DNA of 39,414 nucleotides. It comes from Paracoccus sp. (in: a-proteobacteria). GTDB lineage: Bacteria; Pseudomonadota; Alphaproteobacteria; Rhodobacterales; Rhodobacteraceae. The position numbers were made by a program, and so were the translations under genes. Where the stretch lies: assembly GCA_030538425.1 (NCBI GenBank), contig JAUNTZ010000023.1, forward strand, positions 1-39,414. Reading direction: 5' to 3'. Below the pieces are notes generated by a model. That model had not been told where the DNA came from. It did not search any database and worked only from the letters and a program-made list of their open reading frames with translations. Shown in pieces: positions 15,678 through 24,450 of the stretch; the stretch's first letter is position 1, and each line of letters begins with the position of its first letter.

Positions 15678-16004
15678 ATGCGTCTGATTGCTGCCGCTTT
15701 TTTGATGCTCGTGCCGCAAGCTATAGGCCCCGCGAATGCACAATTGCGCACGGAACCTCAGCATAGCACATCTTGGGATGTCGCTGACTGCCTGCTGGCG
15801 ATCAATTACGCCAATGCAGTCAAAGAGCGCGAAAATTTTGCGAACGAAACGGCATCACTTTTCCAATGCCCGAGGCTTTTTCTAACCGGTGAAGAGTCCG
15901 AAGAATGCGTCGAATGGCATGAGCGGCATATCGATCTCGAAAATGCTGTTTATCACGCCGAGAGCCAGTTTGAGCGACTTGTTACCGTTAGATGCGCACC
16001 CTGA
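15678..16004 (+). CDS. Moron: small secreted protein with four cysteines
   Basis: 108 aa on the plus strand inside a minus-strand structural operon. The ATG at 15678 has GGGAG upstream. The first 21 residues (MRLIAAAFLMLVPQAIGPANA) are a typical Sec signal peptide with an ANA cleavage site. The mature 87-residue part is acidic, alpha-helical and has four Cys (in ADCLL, QCPRL, EECVEW and VRCAP), enough for two disulfides in the periplasm. GC content looks lower than in the flanking genes. Opposite strand, own ribosome binding site and odd composition all indicate a late acquired moron probably expressed in the lysogen. Possible roles are exclusion of other phages or envelope change; none can be shown. 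Confidence 0.78.
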   Translation: MRLIAAAFLMLVPQAIGPANAQLRTEPQHSTSWDVADCLLAINYANAVKERENFANETASLFQCPRLFLTGEESEECVEWHERHIDLENAVYHAESQFERLVTVRCAP

Positions 16005-16035
16005 CTGCTGTATCTCTTGCCCACTCAGAGAAGGT

Positions 16036-16440
16036 CTATGGCGCCTCATCCAGCACCACCGTGATTTGCACAACGCCATGCGCAAATGAGGGGTTTTGGT
16101 CGGGGAACACTCGCGCGCCCTCGCAGACAACCTCGATGACAGGATACCCGCCCGCGCTTTCCGGTTCCCATAGCCGGAATGCCCGCATGACTGCATCCGT
16201 TACCTGACGCGCCACTGTCAAATCGGGCCGGGCACTGGCCCAGACGTGGACGGTCAGAAATTCCTCGCGCCCCTCAAGGCAATCGGCGTCGTCAAGCACG
16301 GTCTGGCTGTCTCCAATAACCAGATATGGCGTCTTGGTATCAACCGGCGCGGATCCATCAAACACGCGCCGCTCAACCGCTAAGACCCGGTCACGAAGCC
16401 GGTCAACGACCATGCTTTGGACCACCTCACTGACCGACAT
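16036..16440 (-). CDS. DUF3168 tail completion / head-tail connector protein
   Basis: 134 aa. The sequence (VVQSMVVDRLRDRVLAVERRVFDGSAP, then TPYLVIGDSQT, and a C-terminal VVQITVVLDEAP) matches the DUF3168 family found between joining proteins and tail tube genes. Its start overlaps the stop of the head-tail joining gene by one base. It likely finishes the tail-to-head junction. Confidence 0.85.
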   Translation of the reverse strand: MSVSEVVQSMVVDRLRDRVLAVERRVFDGSAPVDTKTPYLVIGDSQTVLDDADCLEGREEFLTVHVWASARPDLTVARQVTDAVMRAFRLWEPESAGGYPVIEVVCEGARVFPDQNPSFAHGVVQITVVLDEAP

Positions 16441-16760
16441 TATCCCTCCGCCAGCATTTCAAAACCGTCGCGCGCCTCGCGCAAGCGCGGGGTTTCGCGA
16501 ATCTCGTAGGGGCTGCCATCGATCATGACCCGCCAATTGTGTTCGATTCGCCGGGTTTGGCTACTGGCGCGGACAATCACGATGACTGGATTTTTCGCCG
16601 CCATGCGGGCTTGCATAACGGTTTCGCCGCCGCGCAGAGGTTTGACCTGCGCCCAAACTGTAAATTCATCCGTCCAGCCATCCGTCCAGCCGCCAGCAGG
16701 AGTTTCGACACGTCTTTTGCTTTGAAACAAAACACGTCGATCGAGCTTGCCTGCGTCCAT
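16440..16760 (-). CDS. Head-tail joining (head closure) protein
   Basis: 106 aa. It has the pattern of SPP1 gp16-type head closure proteins (GKLDRRVLFQSK at the start, EFTVWAQVKPLRGGE in the middle, then WRVMIDGSPYEIRE). A small duplication (WTDGWTDEF, from ATCCGTCCAGCC twice in the DNA) extends one loop. It closes the head after packaging and offers the docking face for the tail. Confidence 0.85.
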   Translation of the reverse strand: MDAGKLDRRVLFQSKRRVETPAGGWTDGWTDEFTVWAQVKPLRGGETVMQARMAAKNPVIVIVRASSQTRRIEHNWRVMIDGSPYEIRETPRLREARDGFEMLAEG

Positions 16761-17305
16761 CAGATTCTCCGCAGCCGGAATGGCGTGATAAGGCTCTCTA
16801 CCTCACGAGGCAGATCGCCGGCGGGCGCAGAGCCGCGATTGTCATACAAAAATCCGGTCAGCAGCAATATCGCGCTACGCAAAGCGGGCGGCACATCCTC
16901 GGCGCGCGTGCCATAGCCCGACGTAAAGCGGACACGGATCCCGCGATGCCAGCCGCCTGTCGGCGTGACCCAGACCCGCCCCCGGACATCCTGCGCCCGA
17001 AAACCAACCGGGGCATCGTTATCGCCGGTTACGGTAATATCCCGCGCATCGCTGAACGGAAGAAGAATATGGCCGTCACACCGCGCACAATCGGCTTGCC
17101 AGACCTGATTAATCAGGCACCGCCCCAGCACACCCCCGCGTCCATCCAGCCACGACACTGCACCCTCAAGCGCGGCCTGAACAAGCGCCACCTCGCCCGC
17201 GTCATCCACCCGGCAATGCCGCATCGCCAGATCAATCCCCACCGGCAGCTCCGCCGGTGGGGTGACGCGCGTCAGCCGCATATCAGTCAGCCCCACCCGC
17301 ATCAT
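16760..17305 (-). CDS. Head-tail connector protein (HK97 gp6-like)
   Basis: 181 aa. Residues about 28-70 (MRHCRVDDAGEVALVQAALEGAVSWLDG) and the C-terminal RSAILLLTGFLYDNRG segment are the hallmarks of gp6-like connectors, which form a ring below the portal. The start overlaps the previous gene by 23 nt; ATG at 17305 or 17302 are both possible. Confidence 0.87.
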   Translation of the reverse strand: MMRVGLTDMRLTRVTPPAELPVGIDLAMRHCRVDDAGEVALVQAALEGAVSWLDGRGGVLGRCLINQVWQADCARCDGHILLPFSDARDITVTGDNDAPVGFRAQDVRGRVWVTPTGGWHRGIRVRFTSGYGTRAEDVPPALRSAILLLTGFLYDNRGSAPAGDLPREVESLITPFRLRRI

Positions 17306-17579
17306 CAGTCAGACCATAGACCGATCTGTCCAGCCCCTGACCTGCGAAATCCGCATCCTGTGGCGTGCGACGTTTTGCATCATTCCAGTCGGTGGAATTC
17401 TGCTCCGCCGTGGTGCCCGCGCGCGGATTGGCGTCCACGCTCTCATGCGTCAGATCGACAGCATCAGCGATGGCAGGCTCGATAATCGCGCCGGCGGCGC
17501 TGTCCATTTCGGTTGCAGCGGCGGGATCGGCAATCCCGCTGTCTTTCGCGGTATCAGCCGCGCCTTTCTTGGTGGCCAT
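17283..17579 (-). CDS. Hypothetical Ala/Asp-rich protein between capsid and connector genes
   Basis: 98 aa from the ATG at 17579, with GGAGGG upstream. The sequence is low-complexity and Ala-, Asp- and Thr-rich (MATKKGAADTAKDSGIADPAA), probably disordered. Proteins like this occur after the capsid gene of many HK97-like phages, where they may be assembly or decoration factors. Function not known. It ends within the start of the connector gene. Confidence 0.7.
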   Translation of the reverse strand: MATKKGAADTAKDSGIADPAAATEMDSAAGAIIEPAIADAVDLTHESVDANPRAGTTAEQNSTDWNDAKRRTPQDADFAGQGLDRSVYGLTDDAGGAD

Positions 17580-17607
17580 TGCGCCCTCCATAGAATAATT
17601 GGTGACA

Positions 17608-17631
17608 CCCCCGGCAGCGGCCCGCCGGGGG
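17608..17631 (-). terminator. Hairpin after the major capsid gene
   Basis: CCCCCGGC at 17608-17615 pairs with GCCGGGGG at 17624-17631 across an 8-nt loop. No T-run follows on the minus strand. Such hairpins behind capsid genes usually lower read-through or stabilise the capsid mRNA, so that capsid is made in excess. Confidence 0.5.
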
Positions 17632-17643
17632 CAAGAACCGGCC

Positions 17644-18882
17644 TTAGCCAGCCATTTTCAGGACGCGCAGTGCCTGCGGGTCCAACAAGCCGCCGCCCAC
17701 ACGCTTTGTCGTGTAGAAATGGACGTAGGGCTTGTTGGTGTAGGGGTCGCGAAGCACGCGCACCCCGTGACGATCAACGATCAGATAGCCGCGCCGAAAA
17801 TCACCAAAGGCGACCGGGATCGCGCCGGCGGCAACATTCGGCATCGCGGCCATTTCGGTGACCGGATAGGCCAGCAAGCTCTGCGGCTGGCCTGCCGAGA
17901 AGGACGGCTGCCACAGATAATTGCCCTCGCCGTCCTTCAGCTTGCGCACCAACGCCAACGAGGTGCGGTTGAGCACAAAGCGGGCATTTTGCGCCACGAC
18001 GCCGGGCAGGCTATACACCAGATCGATCAGTTCGTCTCCGGTGATCGTATCCGCCGCAGCCGTGGTCTTGGTCGGGATCGCGCCAAAAGGATGAGCGCCG
18101 GCATTGGTCGCGCCCTCGGCATAGGTCAGTACCCCGGCGGGCTTATTGACACCATCGCCCGCAACGAACGCCAACCCTTCTTGAAATGCGAATTCGGTCT
18201 CGACCTCGGTGGCCAACCAGCTTTCAAGGTCGATCGCGGCATCGTCCAGCAGCTGTTGCGTGGCTGCCGGGTTCGCATACATTTCCCCGACCGAATAGCT
18301 CATCGGCCCAAAACTGGGCGTCGCGGTCTGGGGGCGCGCTGCGGTCTCGCCAACCCAGCCCGAACCGACGCCGCGCTGATTGAACAACTTTTTGAAACCC
18401 GTGCCCGAAATCTTCTGCACCGAAGCGATCTGCCGCATGGGCGAGACCTCGACCAGCTTGTCCGTGATCGTCCGATCCCATTCGACCGGCGCCAAATAGC
18501 CGCCCTCCGAATCCTCGCCCTTGTTCAGCGCGGCCTTGACATCGCCGCGCCGGAAATGGGCGCGAAAAGCATCAGTATATTCGGCGTCGATCTGCGGGCC
18601 TTCCGTCCCCGGCCCGCCCAGTTTCAGGGCCGCCAATTGGCTGGCTTGAACATCCAGCGCAGCCTGCAATTCGCCGATCTGGTCATTCAGCCGGTCCACC
18701 TTGTCGGACTGCACCACATCGGCCTGACCTTTTTTCAGGGCAGCGATTTGTGCATCATTTTCGGCCCGAAACTCGGCGAAGGCTTTTTGTAGATCCGCGA
18801 AGATTTTTTTCGGATCGCTGGACGCATCAGCGCGCACGGCCACAATCCCGCGCGACAGCGCGGGCTTTTCAAATTTGCTCAT
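17644..18882 (-). CDS. HK97-family major capsid protein
   Basis: 412 aa. Residues about 28-90 form a charged coiled coil (FADLQKAFAEFRAENDAQIAALKKG), the delta scaffolding domain removed by the protease. The HK97 fold follows from about 100 (DAEYTDAFRAHFRRG, GGYLAPVEWDRTITDKLVEVSPMRQIA, GWVGETAARPQT) and ends with the usual GDFRRGYLIVDRHGVRVLRDP and RVGGGLLDPQALRVLK. It builds the icosahedral head. Confidence 0.95.
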   Translation of the reverse strand: MSKFEKPALSRGIVAVRADASSDPKKIFADLQKAFAEFRAENDAQIAALKKGQADVVQSDKVDRLNDQIGELQAALDVQASQLAALKLGGPGTEGPQIDAEYTDAFRAHFRRGDVKAALNKGEDSEGGYLAPVEWDRTITDKLVEVSPMRQIASVQKISGTGFKKLFNQRGVGSGWVGETAARPQTATPSFGPMSYSVGEMYANPAATQQLLDDAAIDLESWLATEVETEFAFQEGLAFVAGDGVNKPAGVLTYAEGATNAGAHPFGAIPTKTTAAADTITGDELIDLVYSLPGVVAQNARFVLNRTSLALVRKLKDGEGNYLWQPSFSAGQPQSLLAYPVTEMAAMPNVAAGAIPVAFGDFRRGYLIVDRHGVRVLRDPYTNKPYVHFYTTKRVGGGLLDPQALRVLKMAG

Positions 18883-18892
18883 GTCATACCTC

Positions 18893-19720
18893 TTAGGTGA
18901 GCGTCTCGATCAGGGCGCGCGCAGCGGCGGCCCACTCATCGTCAGCGCAGGGCGTGACGGTGGCGGCAGCGCGGGGCGTGCCACCCTTGACCTCGGCCAG
19001 AAGCGCACGGCGTTCCGACCGGGGGATATCCTGTTTAGCAAGCAAGGCGTCGATACGGCGGGCCGCGTTGGGCTGTGCGCCCTCATCCTCGCGCAGATCG
19101 GCGATCAGATAACCATCGGCCAATCCTGCCTCGATTGCCGCCTCGCCGTTAAAAAACGTCTCATCGTCCATCCATCCGGCGGCAACAGACCGTTGGACAC
19201 CGGCCTTGGCGGCATAAACGGCGGCCATTGCGTCGTCGAACGGCTCCATCTGACGCGCCGCCTCAGCCATGTCATGCCGGTTCCCGACCGCAACGACCCA
19301 AGCGTTATGAACCATCAGGAACCCGGCCCGGCCGATCTGCACCTCGTCGCCAGCCATCGCAATCACCGAAGCGGCTGACGCGGCAAGGCCCAGAATGCGC
19401 ACGGTGATCTTGCGCGAGTCCTGCCGCAGCATGTTGTAGATTGCGACACCCTCAAAAAAATCGCCGCCAGGCGAATTGATATCCACGATGATCTCATCCG
19501 CCTTGATCGACCGCAGGGCTGCGCCGATGCGCTTGGCGCTGACCCCTTCGCCCCAGTAGTTTTCGCCGATCACATCCAGCACACTGATGACATTGCTGCG
19601 GTCGTCGCCCTCGGCCCGCAGCCCCTCGTTCCAGCGTGCCATCAGCGCCGGGTCCGGCTCATAGGCCTGCACCTTGGGCGGCCGCGACATCTGAATGTCA
19701 GGCGCTTGTCTGATCGTCAT
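18893..19720 (-). CDS. ClpP-like (S14) prohead maturation protease
   Basis: 275 aa from the ATG at 19720, which has AAGGAG upstream; the frame upstream overlaps portal and is not used. The ClpP fold is clear: DINSPGGDFFEGVAIYN, then GLAASAASVIAMAG with S115 as nucleophile, and FLMVHNAW with H138. The C-terminal 75 residues are extended and may act in scaffolding. It cuts the capsid delta domain. The start lies within the end of the portal gene (23-nt overlap). Confidence 0.92.
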   Translation of the reverse strand: MTIRQAPDIQMSRPPKVQAYEPDPALMARWNEGLRAEGDDRSNVISVLDVIGENYWGEGVSAKRIGAALRSIKADEIIVDINSPGGDFFEGVAIYNMLRQDSRKITVRILGLAASAASVIAMAGDEVQIGRAGFLMVHNAWVVAVGNRHDMAEAARQMEPFDDAMAAVYAAKAGVQRSVAAGWMDDETFFNGEAAIEAGLADGYLIADLREDEGAQPNAARRIDALLAKQDIPRSERRALLAEVKGGTPRAAATVTPCADDEWAAAARALIETLT

Positions 19721-20978
19721 GTCTCGCTCCTTTCGCCGCCGCCATGGATGGCGGCAGATCATCGCGCGGCGGCAGTTCCAGCCAGTCGCGCGCCTCTTGT
19801 GGGTGCATCCACGGATGATGACCGCCCGCACCCAACGCCTTCGCGAAAAACTCCGCCTGATCTTTCATCGACCCACGCAAAAGGCCGCCTGCGTTGAATT
19901 TCGGGTAGTAACGTTCAGCGTCCCGTTCACTCAACAGATCCCGCGTGATCGCCTGTTCCCACGCCTGAAACCACGGATTGAGGCCATACCGGACAAACAA
20001 CTGCCCGAGCACGTCGATGCCGCTGCCCCAGCTGGTGTCGTCAATCATCAGCAGCGGGCGCGGGATGCCAAACACCCGCGCGATTTCCTCGATCTGCAAG
20101 CGCCGGTTTTCCAGATGCTGGTTATCGGACGCGCTGTCCGAAAACGTCTTGGCCTTGGCCCCTTGCTCCAGGACGATCCAGCGTCCGGCGTTTTCGGCAC
20201 CCTCGCGATCGGCCATGCTGTCTTGCAGCCGCTCATAGGCTTCTTGCGACAAGAGCTGCCCGTCTGGCATCTCGATTGCCCCGCCCGCCATCATGCCGCT
20301 GCGATAGAGCCGCGCCGCTGCCGTTTGGGCAGACGCCGCCAGCCCGATGGCATCCGCCGCCTGCCGCACCAACGACAGGCCCCGCAAACCGTCCAGCGTG
20401 AACCCGCGCAGGTGGAAAACCTCGTGCGCAGCCAGATCTTTCTGACCGCCGCGCGCAGCGCAAAAAGTGTAATGCAGCGACATATCCGCGCCTTGCCTGA
20501 CCTCAACACGGCGCGGATCCATCGGAGCGAGGCCAACCACACGGTCACCGCGCATGATTTTTAGCGCGTAGGCATTACCATAGAGCAGCGCCCACGCCTG
20601 CATCAGTTGCCGAAACTCGAACGCCGTCTGCCAGTCGTTCGGGCGGCGGTGCAGCACCCGGAACAACGGATGCGCATCCGCCTTGCGCCGCGCCGTGCCA
20701 GCCTCGAACAGATGCAGCGGCAGCATCGCGATGCTGTTTGACAGCAGCGAGACCGACCGAAACACGGTCGTATTGCGCAACGCGCCCTCGACCGTCACCG
20801 TCCCGCCCGCCGCATCATGACCGGCGCGCATAAACTCTCGAAGGCGCGGATCGTGCAGGCTCATGACCTCGACGCCTTCCGCGCCCGACATGGCCTGCGG
20901 GCGACGCGCCTCTGGCGCGGGTGGCGCACTGGGAGCCGCCTCGGGCCGCGCGGACAGCCAAGACAAAAGGCCCATCAT
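19698..20978 (-). CDS. HK97-family portal protein
   Basis: 426 aa. Recognisable portal elements are LRNTTVFRSVSLLSNSIAMLPLHLF, the YGNAYALKIMRGDRVVGL segment, HLRGFTLDGLRGLSLVRQAADAIG (interrupted here), and IEEIARVFGIPRPLLMIDD. It forms the dodecameric ring through which DNA enters the head. The start is in a 4-nt overlap with the terminase stop. Confidence 0.94.
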   Translation of the reverse strand: MMGLLSWLSARPEAAPSAPPAPEARRPQAMSGAEGVEVMSLHDPRLREFMRAGHDAAGGTVTVEGALRNTTVFRSVSLLSNSIAMLPLHLFEAGTARRKADAHPLFRVLHRRPNDWQTAFEFRQLMQAWALLYGNAYALKIMRGDRVVGLAPMDPRRVEVRQGADMSLHYTFCAARGGQKDLAAHEVFHLRGFTLDGLRGLSLVRQAADAIGLAASAQTAAARLYRSGMMAGGAIEMPDGQLLSQEAYERLQDSMADREGAENAGRWIVLEQGAKAKTFSDSASDNQHLENRRLQIEEIARVFGIPRPLLMIDDTSWGSGIDVLGQLFVRYGLNPWFQAWEQAITRDLLSERDAERYYPKFNAGGLLRGSMKDQAEFFAKALGAGGHHPWMHPQEARDWLELPPRDDLPPSMAAAKGARHDDQTSA

Positions 20979-22678
20979 AGCACCAATACGCCGCGCGATT
21001 CATACACCGACGCGCCACGCGCGACCGGATTGCCGAACATCAGCATGGCAGCGTTAAACGTCGCCATCAGCAGGTCGATTTTTGCGCTGCCCGCGACCTG
21101 CTTGGTGACCACGTAGTTGCTCCCTTTCAATTCAGTTTTTGCATTCCCGACATTCCAGCCCATCAGACCGGACCCGCCATGGATCAGCTTTCGATCTTTC
21201 AACCGGCGCGGCAGCGTGATGACTGCCTGTTGCAGCTTCCACCCCTGCCCCACCGAAACAAACCGGCTATCGTCAAAGCCGCGCTCTTCCAACTCATCCA
21301 GCAGTTCGGCCACCCCGTAGGCGTCCAACCCGATTGCAGGGCTGGCGCGCGGTAACAGATCCGCCCCCTCCAACCGCTCGATCACGTCGCAGGCCGCGGC
21401 CAGATCCTCGCCAACCTCGGAACAAATCGTCAGCTCGCCCGCCTGCGCGAAATCATGGAGCCGTGGCGCGATATTCTTGCGCTGCGCCAGAACATCGGGA
21501 AATGCCCAAGCATGGCCCCAATGCAGCCAATCGCGCGTCTCGCGTTCCCGCCCAAGCACGGCCAAGGCGAACAGATCGTCCAAGCCCCCGCCGTCGATGC
21601 CGACCACACAAACCTCGGACCGCGCGATCAGCGCCTCAAGCGTCAGCGTCTTGTCTGCGCATCCATCCCAATAGGGCGCGCCCGGCCATGCGCTTGCCCG
21701 CATCGCCATGCCGATCTCGACGTTAAAATGCTGGCTGGCCAGCAGCATAAGTGCATCCGGCCCCGCCGCCTCTGCCGCGATCAGCTCGTCGGCTAGAAAA
21801 TCCGGCGATACTGATTGGCCCAGCCCCGGATTGACCAACGGCCAGTATTTTGGATTCTTCCAGCCACCCTCGGCGGCGACGGTCAGCGGCAGTTCATACA
21901 GGACCGCCAGCAGCGGCAGGATGATGTCGCCATCCCGAACAGACCGCGCCTTCTCCAGTTCCGCCTTGAACACCCCCGCTGGCGGCTCTTTTGACTGGGT
22001 CGTGATCGTCAGCAAAAATCCGTCCGGGCGCGAGGCCAAACCGCCCTTGATCTCGCGCATCACCGCAGCCGCGCGCGACATCGCGGCGAATTCGTGCAAC
22101 TCGTCGATCAGGATATAGGCCGCCTTTGATCCCGTCACGACCTTCGGATCGGCAGCCTTGATCGCCAGCACCGCGCCCGTGTTGCGATGCGTGATCGTTT
22201 TCAGATGTGCTTGCGCGTGCATCACTTTAGACAGTTCGGGATCGAGCGCGATTATCCCCACGGCCTGATCGTAGCTGATTCCGGCAACGCTGATCGTGGG
22301 CGCGATCAGCAGCATTTCGCAAAGCGGGCGTTCGTTGAGGATCAACGCCGTGACCATGATCGCCGCAGCGATAGAGGACTTCCCGTTCTTTTTCGGCACC
22401 AGCAGAAAAAATTCGCGGATCATCCGCCGCTTGGTTTCGGGGTCGTAGCTTCCGAAGACTGCCCGGACAAAATCAAACACCCAATGGCCGCAGACTTCAC
22501 CATAGGTCGGCGTGCCGATGATGTCCGGCACCCGCAGCCGCTTGAAGATCCGCAGGGCCTTTTCGGCTACGGCATCAAACAACGGCAATTGCGGAACCAG
22601 CGATTGCCGCGCCATGATCCGATCTTCCCAGTCCGGCAGGGCCGTCGCCCAGCCCTCCGCCCGGATCGGCGCCGTCAT
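20975..22678 (-). CDS. Terminase large subunit
   Basis: 567 aa. The packaging ATPase motifs are present: Walker A at residues 94-102 (VPKKNGKSS) and Walker B at 188-193 (YILIDE). The nuclease part carries acidic residues in VVGIDGGGLDD, AIGLDAYGV and SAKIDLLMA. It cuts concatemers and pumps DNA through the portal. It starts in a TGATG overlap with the small subunit. Confidence 0.95.
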   Translation of the reverse strand: MTAPIRAEGWATALPDWEDRIMARQSLVPQLPLFDAVAEKALRIFKRLRVPDIIGTPTYGEVCGHWVFDFVRAVFGSYDPETKRRMIREFFLLVPKKNGKSSIAAAIMVTALILNERPLCEMLLIAPTISVAGISYDQAVGIIALDPELSKVMHAQAHLKTITHRNTGAVLAIKAADPKVVTGSKAAYILIDELHEFAAMSRAAAVMREIKGGLASRPDGFLLTITTQSKEPPAGVFKAELEKARSVRDGDIILPLLAVLYELPLTVAAEGGWKNPKYWPLVNPGLGQSVSPDFLADELIAAEAAGPDALMLLASQHFNVEIGMAMRASAWPGAPYWDGCADKTLTLEALIARSEVCVVGIDGGGLDDLFALAVLGRERETRDWLHWGHAWAFPDVLAQRKNIAPRLHDFAQAGELTICSEVGEDLAAACDVIERLEGADLLPRASPAIGLDAYGVAELLDELEERGFDDSRFVSVGQGWKLQQAVITLPRRLKDRKLIHGGSGLMGWNVGNAKTELKGSNYVVTKQVAGSAKIDLLMATFNAAMLMFGNPVARGASVYESRGVLVL

Positions 22679-23166
22679 CAGTTCGGTCGCCCGAACCCGG
22701 GCGTCAGATCATCGCCCCAAAGCGTCCCCTCGCCCCCTGCCGTTTCTGCGGCGAGTTGAGCAGCCTCTTTCTTGCCGAGAGGCTTTTCCGCCGGTGCGCG
22801 GCCCCGCTCTTGCGCCGCCGCGAATTTACGCCCCGCCAGCATCTGGTCATTGCGCTCGATCATCCGACCAAGCTCTTTGATCGCGCCGACATTGCCGGCA
22901 TTGGCCTGATCCATCACCAACTCAAAGCGCCGCAGTTCCAGCTGATCCCGCGCCATATCGCGCTCTTTCAGCTCGGCTCTAAAATACCGCTTCAACGTGG
23001 CCGGCGAGCAGGCGATGCCATTCGCCAAACGCTCGATCGACCAGCCAAGGGCAAGCCCCAGCTTGATTTTATTGATTTTTTCCGGCGTGACCTCAAAGGC
23101 AGGCCGCCCGCGCTTACGCTCGGACTGCGTAACGGGCAGCCCGAAGAGGTCAAAATTCACGTCCAT
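22678..23166 (-). CDS. Terminase small subunit
   Basis: 162 aa from the ATG at 23166. The frame is open far upstream but that part is antisense to the HNH gene in another frame. Residues 20-75 (RKRGRPAFEVTPEKINKIKLGLALGWSIERLANGIACSPATLKRYF in pieces) form a DNA-binding helix-turn-helix, followed by a long helical oligomerisation region (ELRRFELVMDQANAGNVGAIKELGRMI in pieces). It recognises the packaging start site and directs the large subunit. Confidence 0.87.
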   Translation of the reverse strand: MDVNFDLFGLPVTQSERKRGRPAFEVTPEKINKIKLGLALGWSIERLANGIACSPATLKRYFRAELKERDMARDQLELRRFELVMDQANAGNVGAIKELGRMIERNDQMLAGRKFAAAQERGRAPAEKPLGKKEAAQLAAETAGGEGTLWGDDLTPGFGRPN

Positions 23167-23287
23167 CCGAAAAAAATCTCCGCTTGAGGGGGGCGTGGGT
23201 CCGGCGGGAAGCGGGCTTTCAGACTTTTGACCACCCCCCCTTGGCCCCGCCGCCGGTCGCGCGCACGGGTGGCCCGCCGCCCGAACG

Positions 23288-23623
23288 TCAGAAGCCCGCC
23301 GCCGCGCGCTCCTCTCTCTGCTTGTCGCTGTCGTGACACCGCTTGCAGAGACATTGCAGGTTGCCTCGGTCCCAGAACCGCGCTTCATCTCCACGATGCG
23401 GCTGAATATGGTCTGCCACCAAATTGGCCGACAGACAGACGAGCTCGCACCGCGCACAACGGAACCCGGCTGCAACCAGCACATCCCAGCGCAGATCTCG
23501 CCATCCCTGCGTTTTATACCAGCGCCGCCAGCTATCGACCCGATCTCGCAAGCGCGGCGCATTGCGAGGCGCGCGCACATGGAGCGGTCCGACGCGCGGC
23601 GTCAGTTGCTTCATCCGTCCCAT
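23288..23623 (-). CDS. HNH endonuclease of the packaging module
   Basis: 111 aa from the ATG at 23623, with AAGGA close upstream. Two zinc-binding Cys pairs (CARCE and CKRCH) flank the HNH core (LVADHIQPHRGDE and then RGNLQCLC). HNH proteins beside terminase genes in HK97-like phages are needed for specific DNA cleavage by terminase at cos. The place, one gene before the small terminase subunit, fits this role. The gap 23167-23287 between them contains G- and C-runs and could hold the packaging site. Confidence 0.88.
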   Translation of the reverse strand: MGRMKQLTPRVGPLHVRAPRNAPRLRDRVDSWRRWYKTQGWRDLRWDVLVAAGFRCARCELVCLSANLVADHIQPHRGDEARFWDRGNLQCLCKRCHDSDKQREERAAAGF

Positions 23624-23742
23624 ATTTTCCTTGGATACCGGCACCCATGTCCCGGGAATGACAAACGCCCGCGCGGGGTATGATCCCGCCGGGCGCACGT
23701 CTAGATAATAATGATTCCTTTGCCACAGCCGGACGTAAGAGG

Positions 23743-24450
23743 TCAATATGTTTTTTGACCCCGATAACCAATCATCCGGTCCAGCGAGGCGCAGAGCGCC
23801 GCTATGGCAGCCTCGCGGGTCGGTTTGTTGACCGACCAGCCATGAAGGCGCAGCACTGCCGCAACCGTCCGATCTCCAAGGCAGACCTGATCGACCAGCA
23901 CCCGATCCAGAATGTTGGAGCGAGCACCCCGAACCGAGGGCCGCACCCGTCGCACAGCCATGGACACGCCGCCACCGATCCGGCGATGGATAGCCGCCAG
24001 TTCGCGACCCTCGGCCAGAAAGGCGTCCATGAACTCCCTGCCATCACCGCCCCGCGCGCCGCGATCCATCTGCGACAGCTTGATGCCGCCCGCCGCGTGG
24101 CGCTCTGTCAGGCTACGATAGTGCCGCGCCACAGCGATCTGACCGGGTGTCAGCAGCCACGGCACCCGCGCCTTCTCTGCCCGCGCGATCATCTGGTCAA
24201 ACACGTCCGCGCACCGGATGCCGGTGCGGTGACCGTATCCAGTCTGCGCTGCCGACCACTGATCCCGCCCTTCGGCATCCTGACCGGACGGAACCATGGT
24301 CACATGCCGCACGAGGACAAAGCCGCCTCGCGCCGGGGCAGGCGCGATATCCGGCCCGCAGGCGGTCGGAATGGCCGCCGCCGCTTTGATCCTGTCCAAT
24401 CCGGCCTGCATATTCAGCCCCTCATCGCTTATTTTGTGGTTCTTTTTCAT
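23743..24450 (-). CDS. Putative late-gene regulator with C-terminal helix-turn-helix (DUF6456-like)
   Basis: 235 aa. The middle (LLTPGQIAVARHYRSLTERHAAGG) and the C-terminal part from about 182 (RVLVDQVCLGDRTVAAVLRLHGW, then AALCASLDRMIGY) form a helical domain like DUF6456 and phage late activators. It is the first gene before the packaging genes, 120 nt ahead of the HNH start, which is where antiterminators or late activators sit. It has no strong ribosome binding site and follows a long AT-rich leader. Function is inferred from place and fold pattern. Confidence 0.6.
   Translation of the reverse strand: MKKNHKISDEGLNMQAGLDRIKAAAAIPTACGPDIAPAPARGGFVLVRHVTMVPSGQDAEGRDQWSAAQTGYGHRTGIRCADVFDQMIARAEKARVPWLLTPGQIAVARHYRSLTERHAAGGIKLSQMDRGARGGDGREFMDAFLAEGRELAAIHRRIGGGVSMAVRRVRPSVRGARSNILDRVLVDQVCLGDRTVAAVLRLHGWSVNKPTREAAIAALCASLDRMIGYRGQKTY

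Noticed and set aside
17599-18792. 397-residue plus-strand open frame opposite the capsid gene
   Set aside because: Antisense to the HK97 capsid gene; starts with GTG without a ribosome binding site and looks like GC-skew shadow.
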